Source: Sphingomonas aurea
GTDB lineage: Bacteria; Pseudomonadota; Alphaproteobacteria; Sphingomonadales; Sphingomonadaceae
Direction of reading: 5' to 3'
Length of the DNA stretch: 64,000 nucleotides
NCBI RefSeq assembly: GCF_030678875.1
Contig: NZ_JAUUDS010000001.1
Location: 124,001 to 188,000, forward strand
Made by a program: the position numbers and the translations under genes. Below are positions 1-11,009 of this stretch, in pieces (position 1 is the stretch's first letter; each line of letters starts with the position of its first letter). Below the pieces are notes generated by a model that searched no databases, was not told the origin of the DNA, and saw only the letters and a program-made list of their open reading frames with translations.

Positions 1-1551
1 ATCGTGCCGGTCGAGATCGGAGGGGTTACCAGTGGCGCGACGACGCTCGGCCATCGTTTCCTTCATCCCGGCGCGATTACCATCGGCTCGGCGGTGGACT
101 ATGCCGAGAAGTTGCGCGCCTGCCACGTGATCGTCGATCAGCAGGAGCGCCGCGACCTGATCCGCGCCCGCGCCACTGCGCTGGCGGCGGAGGCCGGGCT
201 GGTGCTGGTCCAGGACGAAGGGCTGGTCGCGGAGAATGCCGGGTTGACCGAGTGGCCGGTGCCGCTGCTCGGCCGCTTCGACGCAGAGTTCCTGTCGGTC
301 CCGCCCGAGGTCATCCAGCTGACCGCGCGGGTGAACCAGAAATATTTCGTCTGCCGCACGCCGGAGGGTGCGTTGGCGAACGCGTTCGTTTGCACCGCCA
401 ATATCGAGGCGAGCGACGGCGGCGCCCGGATCGTCGAGGGCAATCGCAAGGTGCTAGCGGCGCGCCTGTCCGACGCGCGCTTCTTCTACGACACCGACCT
501 GAAGGTGCCGCTGGCGGAGCAGGCGGCGAAGCTCGACAAGATCGTCTTCCACGAGAAGCTGGGCACCGTCGCCGACAAGGTCGACCGGGTGGCCAAGCTG
601 GCGCGCTGGCTGGTCGAGGAGGGGATCGTCAAGGACGCCGACCCAGACATTGCCGAACGCGCCGCGCGGCTGGCCAAGGCCGACCTCGTCACCGGCATGG
701 TCGGCGAGTTCCCAGAATTGCAGGGCCTGATGGGCGGATACTACGCCGCCGCACAGGGCGAGGACCCGCGCGTGGCGGCGGCGGTGCGCGATCACTACAA
801 GCCGGTTGGGCAGGGCGACGACGTACCGACCGATCCGGTGACCGTCGCGGTGTCGCTGGCAGACAAGCTCGACAGCATCGCGCAATTCTTCGCCGTCGAT
901 CTGAAGCCCAGTGGATCAAAAGATCCCTTTGCTCTCCGGCGTTCCGCGCTTGCCGCGATCGCGCTGATCCTCGAGAACCGCCTCCGCTTCCCCCTGGAAA
1001 CTGCGGTTAAGAGCGATGTGCTCGAGTTCTTCGCCGACCGCCTCAAGGTCCAACAGCGCGAGGCCGGCGTTCGCCACGACCTGATCGACGCCGTGTTCGC
1101 GTTGGGCGGCGAGGACGACCTCGTCCGCCTGCTTGCCCGTGTTCATGCGTTGCAGGCGTTCGTTGGGACCGAGGACGGGGTGAACCTGCTCGCCGGGTAC
1201 AAGCGAGCGGCGAACATCCTGAAGAAGGAAGGCGCCCCGACCGACATCGCCCCGGTGCATGCGGGGGCGACGGGGTTGGGTTATGATCCCGAACCTGCCG
1301 AGGCGGCACTGATCGCGGCGCTTGATGCCGCGGAACCCGCCGCCGCGCGCGCGGTTGCTGCCGAAGATTTCGAAGGCGCGATGGCCGCGCTCGCGACGTT
1401 GCGCATACCGATCGATGCGTTCTTCGATGCGGTCACCGTCAACGATGCCGATCCGGCGAAGCGCACCGCGCGCCTCGCGCTGCTCGGGCGCATTCGGCAG
1501 GCGGTGCACGGTGTCGCGGATTTCTCCCGGATCGTTGAGCCGTCCCGCTAG
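1..1551 (+). CDS. glyS: Glycine--tRNA ligase beta subunit, 5' end cut off by window
   Basis: Beta subunit of the heterotetrameric (alpha2beta2) bacterial glycyl-tRNA synthetase, a cytoplasmic enzyme that charges tRNA-Gly. The frame is open from the first base, and the 516 codons seen fall short of the roughly 690 usual for the family, so the N-terminal quarter lies before the window. Family signatures are visible: the QKYF segment, [19 protein letters not shown], and the SKDPFALRR motif near codon 305. The C-terminal 150 residues look like the DALR-type anticodon-binding region. An in-frame GTG at base 4 is not the real start. The stop is TAG. The ppdK gene follows after 87 bp. Product identity is secure; the missing start is an effect of the window edge. 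Confidence 0.95.
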   Translation: MVPVEIGGVTSGATTLGHRFLHPGAITIGSAVDYAEKLRACHVIVDQQERRDLIRARATALAAEAGLVLVQDEGLVAENAGLTEWPVPLLGRFDAEFLSVPPEVIQLTARVNQKYFVCRTPEGALANAFVCTANIEASDGGARIVEGNRKVLAARLSDARFFYDTDLKVPLAEQAAKLDKIVFHEKLGTVADKVDRVAKLARWLVEEGIVKDADPDIAERAARLAKADLVTGMVGEFPELQGLMGGYYAAAQGEDPRVAAAVRDHYKPVGQGDDVPTDPVTVAVSLADKLDSIAQFFAVDLKPSGSKDPFALRRSALAAIALILENRLRFPLETAVKSDVLEFFADRLKVQQREAGVRHDLIDAVFALGGEDDLVRLLARVHALQAFVGTEDGVNLLAGYKRAANILKKEGAPTDIAPVHAGATGLGYDPEPAEAALIAALDAAEPAAARAVAAEDFEGAMAALATLRIPIDAFFDAVTVNDADPAKRTARLALLGRIRQAVHGVADFSRIVEPSR

Positions 1552-1592
1552 GAGACGCGAGGGGGATCGACATTACCCGCCAAGCTGCTAGG

Positions 1593-1626
1593 GCATCGTC
1601 AAAGCATACGTATGCATTGACGATGC
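1593..1626. promoter_or_regulatory. 34-bp near-perfect palindrome before ppdK
   Basis: Outer arms GCATCGTCAA and TTGACGATGC flank the perfect 12-bp palindrome GCATACGTATGC, with one unpaired A on each side; 32 of 34 positions are symmetric. It ends 12 bp before the ppdK ATG, directly upstream of the AGGAG ribosome binding site. It could be a dimeric-repressor operator in DNA or a hairpin in the mRNA leader next to the ribosome binding site. No run of T follows, so it is not a standard terminator. Confidence 0.6.
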
Positions 1627-1638
1627 AGAGGAGCAGAT

Positions 1639-4329
1639 ATGGCGACCGCGATCGAACCGCAGGCTGACGCAACCTACGTCTATCGCTTCGGCGGCGGCGT
1701 GTCGGACGGGGGCAAGGGCGACAAGAACCTGCTCGGCGGCAAGGGCGCGAATCTGGCGGAGATGGCGTCGATCGGGCTGCCGGTGCCGCCGGGCTTCACC
1801 ATCTCCACTGCGATGTGCACGCGCTATTATGAGGAGGGGGAGCGGTTCCCCGACTCGCTGCGGGCCGAAGTGGCGGCCGGGATCGCGCATATCGAGGGGA
1901 TCACCGGCAAGCGCTTCGGCGACGCGGCCGATCCGCTGCTGGTGTCGGTCCGCTCGGGCGCACGAGTGTCGATGCCGGGGATGATGGACACCGTCCTGAA
2001 CCTGGGACTGAACGACGAGACCGTGTTGGGGCTGGCCCAGGCGGCCGATGACGAGCGCTTCGCGTGGGACAGCTATCGCCGCTTCATCCAGATGTACGCC
2101 GACGTCGTGCTGGAACTCGATCACGGCGCGTTCGAGGAGGCGCTGGAGATCGCCAAGGAAGATAACGGGTTCACCCTCGACACCGAGCTGAGCGCGGATC
2201 ACCTGAAGGCGCTGGTCGTCGAGTATAAGCGGCTGGTCGAGAAGGCGTGGGGCAAGCCGTTCCCGCAGGACGTCCACGACCAGCTCTGGGGCGCGGTCGG
2301 CGCGGTGTTCGGCTCGTGGCAGTCGGAGCGGGCCAAGGTGTATCGCCGGCTGAACGACATCCCCGCCGACTGGGGCACCGCGGTCAACGTGCAGGCGATG
2401 GTGTTCGGCAATATGGGCGACACCTCGGCCACCGGCGTCGCCTTCACCCGCGATCCGTCGAAGGGCGACCGCGCCTATTACGGCGAGTTCCTCATCAATG
2501 CGCAGGGCGAAGACGTGGTCGCCGGCATCCGCACGCCGCAATATCTGACGCGCGCCGCGCGCGAGGAGGCCGGCGCCAAGCCCGCGTCGATGGAAGAGGC
2601 GATGCCCGAGGTTTACGGCGAGCTGGCGGCGGTCTTCGACACGCTCGAAACCCATTATCGCGACATGCAGGACATCGAGTTCACGGTCGAGCGTACCAAG
2701 CTGTGGATGCTCCAGACCCGATCGGGCAAGCGCACCGCCAAGGCGGCGCTGAAGATCGCAGTCGACATGGCGAACGAGGGGCTCATCAGCCACCGCGAGG
2801 CGATCGCGCGGGTCGATCCGGCGGCGCTCGACCAGCTGCTCCACCCGACGCTCGATCCTTCCGCGCCGCGCGACGTGATCGCGCGCGGGCTGCCGGCGTC
2901 ACCGGGCGCGGCCTCGGGTGCGGTGGTGTTCGATGCCGATACGGCAGAACGATGGAGCGCCGATGGCCGGGCGGTGATCCTGGTGCGGACCGAGACCAGC
3001 CCCGAGGACATCCACGGCATGCACGCGGCGCGCGGCATCCTGACCGCGCGTGGCGGCATGACCAGCCACGCGGCAGTGGTGGCGCGCGGCATGGGGCGGC
3101 CGTGCGTGTCGGGCGCGGGCAGCATCGCCATCTCTGCCAGGGACAAGGTGATGCGGGTCGGGGGGCGCGAGGTGCGCGAAGGCGAGACGCTGACCATCGA
3201 CGGTGCCACCGGCGAGGTGATGGCGGGTGAGGTCGCGACGGTCCAGCCCGAGCTGGCCGGCGATTTCGCAACGCTGATGGTGTGGGCCGACGAGGTCCGG
3301 CGGCTGAAGGTGCGCGCCAATGCCGAGACGCCCGGCGACTGCCGTACCGCGCGTGAGTTCGGTGCCGAGGGCGTCGGGCTGTGCCGCACCGAGCATATGT
3401 TCTTCGACGCCGCCCGCATCACCGCGGTGCGCCAGATGATCCTGGCGTCGGACGAGAAGGGGCGGCGGGTCGCGCTCGACAAATTGCTGCCCGAGCAGCG
3501 CAGCGATTTCGTCTCGATCTTCGAGGTGATGGCCGGCCTGCCGGTGACGATCCGCCTGCTCGATCCGCCGCTCCACGAGTTCCTGCCGCATGAGGAAACC
3601 GAGTTCGCCGAGGTCGCGACCGCGGCGGGAGTGGATATCGACACGCTGAAGCGGCGTGCCAACGAATTGCACGAGTTCAACCCGATGCTGGGCCATCGCG
3701 GTTGCCGGCTGGGCGTGACCTATCCCGAGATCTACGAGATGCAGGCGCGTGCGATCTTCGAGGCGGCAATCGACGTCGCGGAGAAGTCGGGAGCGGCGCC
3801 GATCCCCGAGGTGATGATCCCGCTGGTCGCGACCAAGCGCGAGCTGGACCTGATGAAGGCGGTGGTCGATCGCGCCGCTCAGGCCGTCTTCGGCGAGCGC
3901 GGGCGGACCGTGGAGTATCTGGTCGGCACGATGATCGAGCTGCCCCGCGCCGCATTGAAGGCGGGCGAGATCGCGGCGACCGGCGAGTTCTTCTCGTTCG
4001 GCACCAACGACCTGACCCAGACGACCCTGGGTGTCAGCCGCGACGATGCCAGCCGCTTCCTGGGCGCCTATGTCGAACAGGGCATCTATCCCAAGGACCC
4101 GTTCGTCAGCCTGGACATCGACGGTGTCGGTGAGCTGGTCGAGCTGGCGGCGGAACGCGGGCGCAAGACACGGCCCGACATCAAGCTGGGCATCTGCGGC
4201 GAGCATGGCGGCGACCCGGCGAGCATCGCCTTCTGCGAGAAGGTCGGGCTCGATTACGTCTCGGCGAGCCCGTACCGCGTGCCGATCGCCCGGCTCGCGG
4301 CAGCGCAGGCGGCACTCGCCGCGAAATAG
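1639..4329 (+). CDS. ppdK: Pyruvate, phosphate dikinase
   Basis: Interconverts pyruvate + ATP + Pi with PEP + AMP + PPi in the cytoplasm, linking glycolysis and gluconeogenesis. The 896-residue length is normal. Order seen: N-terminal ATP-grasp nucleotide-binding domain (GGKGANLAEM near residue 35, SVRSGARVSMPGMMDT near 105), central phosphohistidine domain with GGMTSHAAVVARG (swivelling His at residue 477), and C-terminal PEP/pyruvate-binding barrel with GTNDLTQTTLG near residue 790 and a CGEHGG motif near the end. The ATG is preceded by AGGAG at good spacing, and a strong palindrome lies immediately upstream, which may regulate it. It ends facing a small membrane-protein gene on the other strand, 3 bp away. 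Confidence 0.97.
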   Translation: MATAIEPQADATYVYRFGGGVSDGGKGDKNLLGGKGANLAEMASIGLPVPPGFTISTAMCTRYYEEGERFPDSLRAEVAAGIAHIEGITGKRFGDAADPLLVSVRSGARVSMPGMMDTVLNLGLNDETVLGLAQAADDERFAWDSYRRFIQMYADVVLELDHGAFEEALEIAKEDNGFTLDTELSADHLKALVVEYKRLVEKAWGKPFPQDVHDQLWGAVGAVFGSWQSERAKVYRRLNDIPADWGTAVNVQAMVFGNMGDTSATGVAFTRDPSKGDRAYYGEFLINAQGEDVVAGIRTPQYLTRAAREEAGAKPASMEEAMPEVYGELAAVFDTLETHYRDMQDIEFTVERTKLWMLQTRSGKRTAKAALKIAVDMANEGLISHREAIARVDPAALDQLLHPTLDPSAPRDVIARGLPASPGAASGAVVFDADTAERWSADGRAVILVRTETSPEDIHGMHAARGILTARGGMTSHAAVVARGMGRPCVSGAGSIAISARDKVMRVGGREVREGETLTIDGATGEVMAGEVATVQPELAGDFATLMVWADEVRRLKVRANAETPGDCRTAREFGAEGVGLCRTEHMFFDAARITAVRQMILASDEKGRRVALDKLLPEQRSDFVSIFEVMAGLPVTIRLLDPPLHEFLPHEETEFAEVATAAGVDIDTLKRRANELHEFNPMLGHRGCRLGVTYPEIYEMQARAIFEAAIDVAEKSGAAPIPEVMIPLVATKRELDLMKAVVDRAAQAVFGERGRTVEYLVGTMIELPRAALKAGEIAATGEFFSFGTNDLTQTTLGVSRDDASRFLGAYVEQGIYPKDPFVSLDIDGVGELVELAAERGRKTRPDIKLGICGEHGGDPASIAFCEKVGLDYVSASPYRVPIARLAAAQAALAAK

Positions 4330-4332
4330 GCG

Positions 4333-4671
4333 CTATCGGACGGTGCGCGTCCCGTTCCAGTCGAACCAGCCGCGCCGTTCGCCGGCAGGGTAGGCGGGGC
4401 GGGCCGCGGCGAGGGGCCGGGTTCGGGCCGGTGCGGCGGTCGGCGTTGCCGGTGCAGGGACGACGCGCTCGCGCTCCAACTCGGCGTGGCGGCGCTCGAC
4501 CTCGGCGACCCGAGCATCGGCATCACGACGGGCGGCGGCATGCGCCTCGCGCTCGGCCGCGTAGCGCTCCTTCCACTTGCGCCCGCCCGAGTGGCTGGCG
4601 AGCCCCAGCAGCCAGCCGGCGACCAGCACCAGCCCGAGGACCGCGAATTGTGTCGGCGTCGTGAACAGCAT
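4333..4671 (-). CDS. Small membrane-anchored coiled-coil protein, function unknown
   Basis: A 112-residue protein not assigned to a named family. One N-terminal transmembrane segment (about residues 8-27) is followed by a charged, Ala/Arg/Glu-rich stretch with heptad character (about 30-70), a Pro/Ala-rich linker, and a short C-terminal tail ending in GWFDWNGTRTVR. The start is supported by AGGAG 8 nt before the ATG. It lies 42 bp downstream of the GST gene on the same strand and may be co-transcribed with it. Its layout fits a cytoplasm-facing anchored coiled coil; no enzymatic motif is visible. Confidence 0.7.
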   Translation of the reverse strand: MLFTTPTQFAVLGLVLVAGWLLGLASHSGGRKWKERYAAEREAHAAARRDADARVAEVERRHAELERERVVPAPATPTAAPARTRPLAAARPAYPAGERRGWFDWNGTRTVR

Positions 4672-4713
4672 CGTTGCGTCTCCTGTTACGGAGCGACAAC
4701 GAGGGTCGGGCGG

Positions 4714-5328
4714 TTAGTTTCCAGCCGCGATCGCCGCGTCGTCCAGCGCGGCGGCGCGTTGGAACGCGGGGCGGGCGTGGAGCCGCTCGAGATAGGCGGT
4801 GAACGCGGGTGTCTTCTCGAGCAGCCCGAACTGCGTGTACCAGCCCACGCCAGAGCCGACGCACACGTCCGCCGCGGTGAAGCGATCGCCGGCGATATAG
4901 GGATGGCGTTCGACCGCGTCGGCGAGCACCCCGGCGGTCAGTTCGAAATTGCCGTATCCGGCCATGCGCTGCTGGTCGGTGTTGGGTGTGAAGCCCATCG
5001 ACTTGTTGGTTACCGCCGCCTCCAGCGGGCCTGCGGCGAAGAACAGCCAGCGGTAATAGCCGGCGCGCTCGTCCGCTGTGGGCGCGAGACCGGCGGACGG
5101 AAACGTCTCCGCCAGATAGGCGCAGATCGCCGCCACCTCGGTCACGACGCGGCCGTCATGGACGATGGCTGGGACCTTCATCATCGGATTGATCGCGCGA
5201 TACGCGTCGCCCTTCATCGTCGTCGCATAGTCGAGCACGACGGTGTCGTAGGGCTCGCCGATCTCCTCGAGCATCCATCGGACGATGCGGCCGCGCGACT
5301 GCGGATTGGTGTAGAAGGTGAGCGCCAT
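4714..5328 (-). CDS. Glutathione S-transferase family protein
   Basis: A 204-residue cytoplasmic protein of typical GST length. The N-terminal thioredoxin-like domain starts MALTFYTNPQSRGRIVRWML, where Ser/Arg near residue 11 occupies the usual active-site region. The family pattern KVPAIVHDGRVVTEVAAI (cis-Pro and glutathione gamma-Glu-binding E-x-x-A) is present near residues 52-70. The C-terminal half is the all-helical GST domain with FTAADVCVGSGV, the conserved N-capping region. The start has GGGA 7 nt upstream. The dienelactone hydrolase gene ends 18 bp upstream on the same strand, so the two probably form an operon for detoxification of electrophiles; the substrate cannot be inferred. 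Confidence 0.9.
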   Translation of the reverse strand: MALTFYTNPQSRGRIVRWMLEEIGEPYDTVVLDYATTMKGDAYRAINPMMKVPAIVHDGRVVTEVAAICAYLAETFPSAGLAPTADERAGYYRWLFFAAGPLEAAVTNKSMGFTPNTDQQRMAGYGNFELTAGVLADAVERHPYIAGDRFTAADVCVGSGVGWYTQFGLLEKTPAFTAYLERLHARPAFQRAAALDDAAIAAGN

Positions 5329-5346
5329 GGGATCGTCCCTTCGTCG

Positions 5347-6210
5347 TCAGAGCTGCTTGGCGAACAGCGCGAGCTGCCGTGCCCAGGCCCGCTCGGCCTG
5401 GGTGCGGTTATAGGCGCGGCTGTCGGGCGGGCACCAGCCGTGGTCGGCACCGGCATAGACCTCGATTTCCGCGGGCACCCTGGCAGCGGTGAAGGCGGCG
5501 CGCAGCACGTCCTTGTCGCCGGGCGCGCGGGCATCGTCGTTGGCGGCGATGGCGATCAGGTAGCCGCCCTTCAGCTGCGGGATCAGCTTGTCGGGGCTGT
5601 CCGGTGCGTCGCCGACCAGCGCGGCGCCGTGGAACGAAGCACCGGCGCGCACCCGATCGGGGTGCGCGGCAGCGGTGCGGATCATCATCGGCCCGCCCAT
5701 GCAATAGCCGGTGACGGCGAGCGGACGCTTGCGATCGACCTGCGGCTGCGCGTCGAGCCAGGCGACGAACGCGCCAGCATCGCTGGTCGTGGCGGCAGGC
5801 GTCAGCGCGGCACGCCACGGCGTGATCCGCTCGCGCACGGCGGGCTGGTCATAGGATTCGCCGGGTTTCAGGAACGGCGCCTTCGTCGAGCGATAGAACT
5901 GGTTGACGACGAGCACCGCGTAACCGGACTCGGCCAGCCGCCGCGCCATCTGCTCGAAGGCGGGGCGCAGGCCCATGATGTCGGGCCAGATCAGCACGCC
6001 GGGATGCCGGCCCTTGGCTGGCGCGACGAAATAGGCATCCGCGCTGCCGTCCGGTGTGGTGATCGCCACTGCACGGCCGGCGACGGACAGCGCGTCGGCA
6101 GGGCTGGGAAGCATCATCGCGAGCGTGGCAGCGCCCATGCCGATGCCGAACTGGCGCCGGTTCGCACCCTCTGCCCGGTCATTGTCCTGGGCGGTCAGTT
6201 CGTCGCACAT
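5347..6210 (-). CDS. Dienelactone hydrolase family protein, Tat-exported
   Basis: A 287-residue alpha/beta hydrolase of the dienelactone hydrolase (carboxymethylenebutenolidase) family. The Cys nucleophile is in VTGYCMGGPM, and the catalytic His is in YAGADHGWCPP; the acidic residue is probably in the AANDDAR segment. The N-terminus carries a twin-arginine motif NRRQFGIG followed by a hydrophobic stretch and an ADA-like cleavage site, so export by the Tat pathway is predicted. The chosen ATG (base 6210) has AGGAG upstream in the mRNA; the frame is open 100 codons further, but that part overlaps a repeat and has no coding character. The true substrate is unknown. The GST gene follows 18 bp downstream. 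Confidence 0.88.
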   Translation of the reverse strand: MCDELTAQDNDRAEGANRRQFGIGMGAATLAMMLPSPADALSVAGRAVAITTPDGSADAYFVAPAKGRHPGVLIWPDIMGLRPAFEQMARRLAESGYAVLVVNQFYRSTKAPFLKPGESYDQPAVRERITPWRAALTPAATTSDAGAFVAWLDAQPQVDRKRPLAVTGYCMGGPMMIRTAAAHPDRVRAGASFHGAALVGDAPDSPDKLIPQLKGGYLIAIAANDDARAPGDKDVLRAAFTAARVPAEIEVYAGADHGWCPPDSRAYNRTQAERAWARQLALFAKQL

Positions 6211-6291
6211 CGTCCTGGCTCCTGCTGGCGTTTCAGGAGCATAGGCGGATGGGGCAGGGTGGCAAGTGTCGGCGGAAGCCGTCTCGCCCGT

Positions 6292-6392
6292 CCCGTCATT
6301 CTTGCGCGGGCGAGAATCCAGAGCCGCTGAGGTCGATGGCTCGAGCCGCGGCGTCAGCGTGTATGGATCCCCGCCTGCGCGAGGATGACGAG
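6292..6392. repeat. Palindromic intergenic repeat, family B
   Basis: Begins CCCGTCATTCTTGCGCG and ends CGCGAGGATGACGAGG, with an internal GGATCCCCGCCTGCGC segment; the two ends are inverted relatives. The same end pattern (GTCA..CC..GCG to ..GGATGACGA) recurs at 28929, 33285, 48749 and 53600. It fills the gap between the dienelactone hydrolase promoter region and the end of trcR. Confidence 0.65.
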
Positions 6393-6406
6393 GGTCGATC
6401 GCCGGA

Positions 6407-7093
6407 TCAGCGGCGGAACGGGTCGTCGAACAACGCGCGCGCCTGGGCGGCGGGATCGTCGCCGTGGAGGGCGGACTGGGCGTCGCGGGCGGACTGTTCG
6501 CGCTCGGCATGGAGTTGGGCGATCAGGGCGTCGCGGTCGCCCTCCAGGCGCGTATCGGTCGGCTGCGCCTCGGTGCCCGCGGCCTTGGCGGCTTTGGTCA
6601 CGGCGGCGTCCAGCTCGCGCTGGCTGGTCAGGCCCAGCGTCACCGGGTCCTTGGGCGTGATGTTGGCGATGTTCCAGTGGCTGCGGTCGCGGATCGCGGC
6701 GATGGTGGTGCGGGTGGTGCCGATCAGATTGCCGATCGCACCGTCGGAGATTTCCGGATGGTTGCGGATGATCCAGGCGATGCCGTCGGGCTTGTCCTGG
6801 CGCTTCGACACCGGGGTGTAGCGCGGACCCTTGGTGCGGCGGACCTGCTCGGGCCCCTTAATCATCTTCAGCACGTAGTTCGGGTCGGCCTGACCCTTGT
6901 CGATCTCGTCCTGCGTCAACTCATGCGCGCGGACCGGGTCGCGGCCGGTCAGCTTGGTCGCGGCGGTATCGTCGGCGATCGCCTGCACCTCCAGGACGTG
7001 CAGGCCGCAGAACTCGGCGATCTGCGGGAAGGAGAGCGAGGTATTGTCGACCAGCCAGGAAGCGGTCGCATGGGGCATCAGCGGCTGGGCCAC
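6407..7093 (-). CDS. trcR: Cell-cycle transcriptional regulator TrcR (DUF1013)
   Basis: A 228-residue protein matching the DUF1013 family found throughout Alphaproteobacteria, known in Caulobacter as TrcR, a regulator associated with RNA polymerase. Conserved family segments are visible: AQPLMPHATASWLVDNT at the start, LSFPQIAEFCGLHVLEVQAIAD (a helix-turn-helix-like block), GRDPV, and the central HPEISDGAIGNLIGTTR. The start is taken as GTG at 7093 because the family begins at (M)AQPLMP and CGGAG lies 7 nt upstream; an ATG 7 codons earlier is also in frame. The acidic, Asp/Ala-rich C-terminus is variable in the family. A terminator hairpin lies just upstream, separating it from the oxidoreductase gene. 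Confidence 0.9.
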   Translation of the reverse strand: MAQPLMPHATASWLVDNTSLSFPQIAEFCGLHVLEVQAIADDTAATKLTGRDPVRAHELTQDEIDKGQADPNYVLKMIKGPEQVRRTKGPRYTPVSKRQDKPDGIAWIIRNHPEISDGAIGNLIGTTRTTIAAIRDRSHWNIANITPKDPVTLGLTSQRELDAAVTKAAKAAGTEAQPTDTRLEGDRDALIAQLHAEREQSARDAQSALHGDDPAAQARALFDDPFRR

Positions 7094-7118
7094 GGCGGAA
7101 CTCCGTACAAACAATAAG

Positions 7119-7140
7119 GGCCGCCCCTTGCGGAGCGGCC
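7119..7140 (-). terminator. Rho-independent terminator of the quinone oxidoreductase gene
   Basis: Read on the minus strand, stem arms GGCCGC and GCGGCC enclose a 10-nt loop and are followed by a T-rich stretch (CTTATTGTTTG). It lies between the oxidoreductase stop and the trcR start. Confidence 0.5.
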
Positions 7141-7210
7141 GTGCATGAGGGTGATGTACGCTCTGCGACGCGTGGTGGCAAGGTGGAGCAGGTCCGGGCC
7201 GTTCCGCTTT

Positions 7211-7240
7211 GATCCTCCCTTGCAGGGGGGGGGCATCCGG
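7211..7240. repeat. Fragment of repeat family A
   Basis: GATCCTCCCTTGCAGG followed by a run of G resembles the left end (AATCCTCCCCTGCAAGG) of the longer family A elements at 14417, 16264 and 30325. Only one end is present, so this is probably a remnant. Confidence 0.35.
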
Positions 7241-8245
7241 TCAGCTTTCGATCGTCAGCACGATCTTGCCGAAATGGTCGCCGGCTTCCATGCGGGCGTG
7301 CGCCTCGGCCGCGTCGGCGAGGGGGTAGGTGCGGTCGAGCGCGGGCTTCAGTCGTCCGGCCTCGACATGTGGCCAGACCGAGCGGTGAATCTCGTCGGCG
7401 ACCAGCGACTTGAACGCGGTGGAACGCGCGCGCAGCGTCGATCCGGTCAGGGTCAGGCGGCGGCGCATGATCTCGAACAACGGCACCTCCGCGCTCGCGC
7501 CGCGCTGGACCGCTATCGAGACGTGGCGGCCGTCATCGGCCAGGCATTTCAGATTGCGCGGCACATAATCGCCGCCGACCATGTCCAGCACGACGTTGAC
7601 GCCCTTGCCGCCGGTCAGCCGCAGCACCTCCTCGACGAAGTCGCCCGCCTTGTAGTCGATCGCGTGATCGGCACCGAGCGCGCGAGCCGCCGCGCATTTC
7701 TCGGGCGATCCGGCGGTCACGATGATCTGGAGCCCGAACAGGTTGGCGAGCTTGATCGCCATCGTGCCGATGCCGCTGGTGCCGCCATGGACGAGGACGA
7801 TGTCGCCCTCGCTCGCGAAGGCGCGCTCGAACAGGTTGGTCCAGACGGTGAACAGCGTCTCGGGCATGGCCGCCGCCTCGACCATCGACAGCGCGGCCGG
7901 GACCGGCAGACACTGTCCGGCCGGTACCACCGCATATTCGGCATAGGCGCCGCCGGCGACCAGCGCACAGACCGGCTCGCCGAGCCGCTCGCGCTCCACC
8001 CCCTCGCCGAGCGCGACGATCGTGCCCGACAGTTCGAGGCCGAGGATCGAGGGCGCACCGGGGGGCGGCGGGTATTTGCCCTGGCGCTGCATCACCTCGG
8101 GCCGGTTGACGCCGGCCGCGGCGACGCGGACCAGTACCTCGCCCGGACCCGGCTGCGGCACCGGCCGCTCGACCGGGCGCAACACCTCTGGTCCGCCCGG
8201 AGACTCCGGATCGATCGCCGTCATCGTCGTCGGAATGCCCGCCAT
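7241..8245 (-). CDS. NAD(P)H-quinone oxidoreductase, medium-chain reductase family
   Basis: A 334-residue member of the quinone oxidoreductase branch (PIG3/QOR type) of the medium-chain dehydrogenase/reductase superfamily, which transfers hydride from NADPH to quinones or other unsaturated carbonyls. Visible: GroES-like N-terminal domain with AAGVNRPEVMQRQGKYPPPPG and LGLELSGTIVALG, then the Rossmann fold with VHGGTSGIGTMAIKLA near residue 148. Zinc ligands of true alcohol dehydrogenases are absent, as expected. Two adjacent ATGs are possible; 8245 is chosen because GGGGG sits about 7 nt upstream. It is divergent from the DUF1192 gene, with 79 bp between the starts. Confidence 0.88.
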   Translation of the reverse strand: MAGIPTTMTAIDPESPGGPEVLRPVERPVPQPGPGEVLVRVAAAGVNRPEVMQRQGKYPPPPGAPSILGLELSGTIVALGEGVERERLGEPVCALVAGGAYAEYAVVPAGQCLPVPAALSMVEAAAMPETLFTVWTNLFERAFASEGDIVLVHGGTSGIGTMAIKLANLFGLQIIVTAGSPEKCAAARALGADHAIDYKAGDFVEEVLRLTGGKGVNVVLDMVGGDYVPRNLKCLADDGRHVSIAVQRGASAEVPLFEIMRRRLTLTGSTLRARSTAFKSLVADEIHRSVWPHVEAGRLKPALDRTYPLADAAEAHARMEAGDHFGKIVLTIES

Positions 8246-8288
8246 CATCTGCCCCCGCTTGCCCAGCCCCGATCTGGTGTCGGCGTTA

Positions 8289-8317
8289 TTGACAACGACC
8301 TGCGGCGGGTCAACGCT
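8289..8317 (+). promoter_or_regulatory. Candidate promoter of the DUF1192 gene
   Basis: A perfect TTGACA -35 box (8289-8294) is followed, 17 nt later, by a weak -10 (AACGCT, 8312-8317). The ATG at 8325 lies 7 nt after the -10, so transcription would begin at or next to the start codon. The -10 match is poor. Confidence 0.35.
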
Positions 8318-8324
8318 GTGCTGC

Positions 8325-8519
8325 ATGGAGATCGACGACGCACCCCGGCGGCGCAGCGACACCCTGGCCGCGCTGACGGCCGAGGACCTGGACCCACTGT
8401 CGCAGGAGGAACTGGCGGCGCGGGTCGCCGCGCTGGAGGCGGAGATCGCGCGGACCCGCCGCCGGATGCAACATGCGGTTAACCAGCGCGCAAGCGCGGA
8501 TGCGCTATTCCGAACTTAG
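8325..8519 (+). CDS. DUF1192 family small protein
   Basis: A 64-residue protein of the DUF1192 family, common in Alphaproteobacteria and of unknown function. The pattern MEIDDAPRRR, then LTAEDLDPLSQEELAARVAAL, then a helical ALEAEIARTRRRM segment is typical: a short acidic start, a conserved L-D-x-L-S-x-x-E-L core and a C-terminal amphipathic helix with coiled-coil character. No ribosome binding site is visible; a TTGACA-type promoter is positioned for a leaderless transcript. clpA follows 83 bp downstream on the same strand. Confidence 0.82.
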   Translation: MEIDDAPRRRSDTLAALTAEDLDPLSQEELAARVAALEAEIARTRRRMQHAVNQRASADALFRT

Positions 8520-8527
8520 GGTCCAAA

Positions 8528-8558
8528 CTTGATGCCGCGCCTGCGCATCCCGACATAA
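8528..8558 (+). promoter_or_regulatory. Candidate heat-shock (sigma-32-like) promoter of clpA
   Basis: CTTGAT at 8528 is followed 15 nt later by CCCGACAT, similar to the sigma-32 pattern CTTGAA...CCCCAT. It lies 45 bp before the clpA ATG. It is a pattern match only and has not been tested. Confidence 0.35.
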
Positions 8559-8602
8559 TGGGCAACGGGGCCCCCATCCGGGTCCGTCTGGAGTAACTGC
8601 GA

Positions 8603-10921
<2,319 letters not shown>

Positions 10922-10933
10922 CCCGAGCCAGAG

Positions 10934-10964
10934 GATATCGGGGCCGCGGAGCGATCCCGATATC
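10934..10964. terminator. Inverted repeat after clpA, possible terminator
   Basis: Arms GATATCGGG and CCCGATATC (9 bp, perfect) enclose a 13-nt loop, 12 bp past the clpA stop. A run of T (10978-10984) follows only 13 nt after the stem, so it is either a weak terminator or an operator for the GGDEF gene that begins 46 bp further on. Confidence 0.4.
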
Positions 10965-11009
10965 TCCTAAATTCACCATTTTTTCGCCAATGCCTCCTAG
11001 GCGTTCGTC

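Noticed and set aside
1588..2844. Long minus-strand open frame (418 codons) opposite ppdK
   Set aside because: Arg/His/Gln-rich antisense shadow of ppdK; high GC keeps the opposite frames open. The same applies to 2899-4206, 8894-10804, 13100-15265, 46730-48739, 16664-18400 and 4486-6330.
8325..8602. clpS immediately upstream of clpA
   Set aside because: The only gene there is a 64-residue DUF1192 protein, which lacks ClpS motifs.
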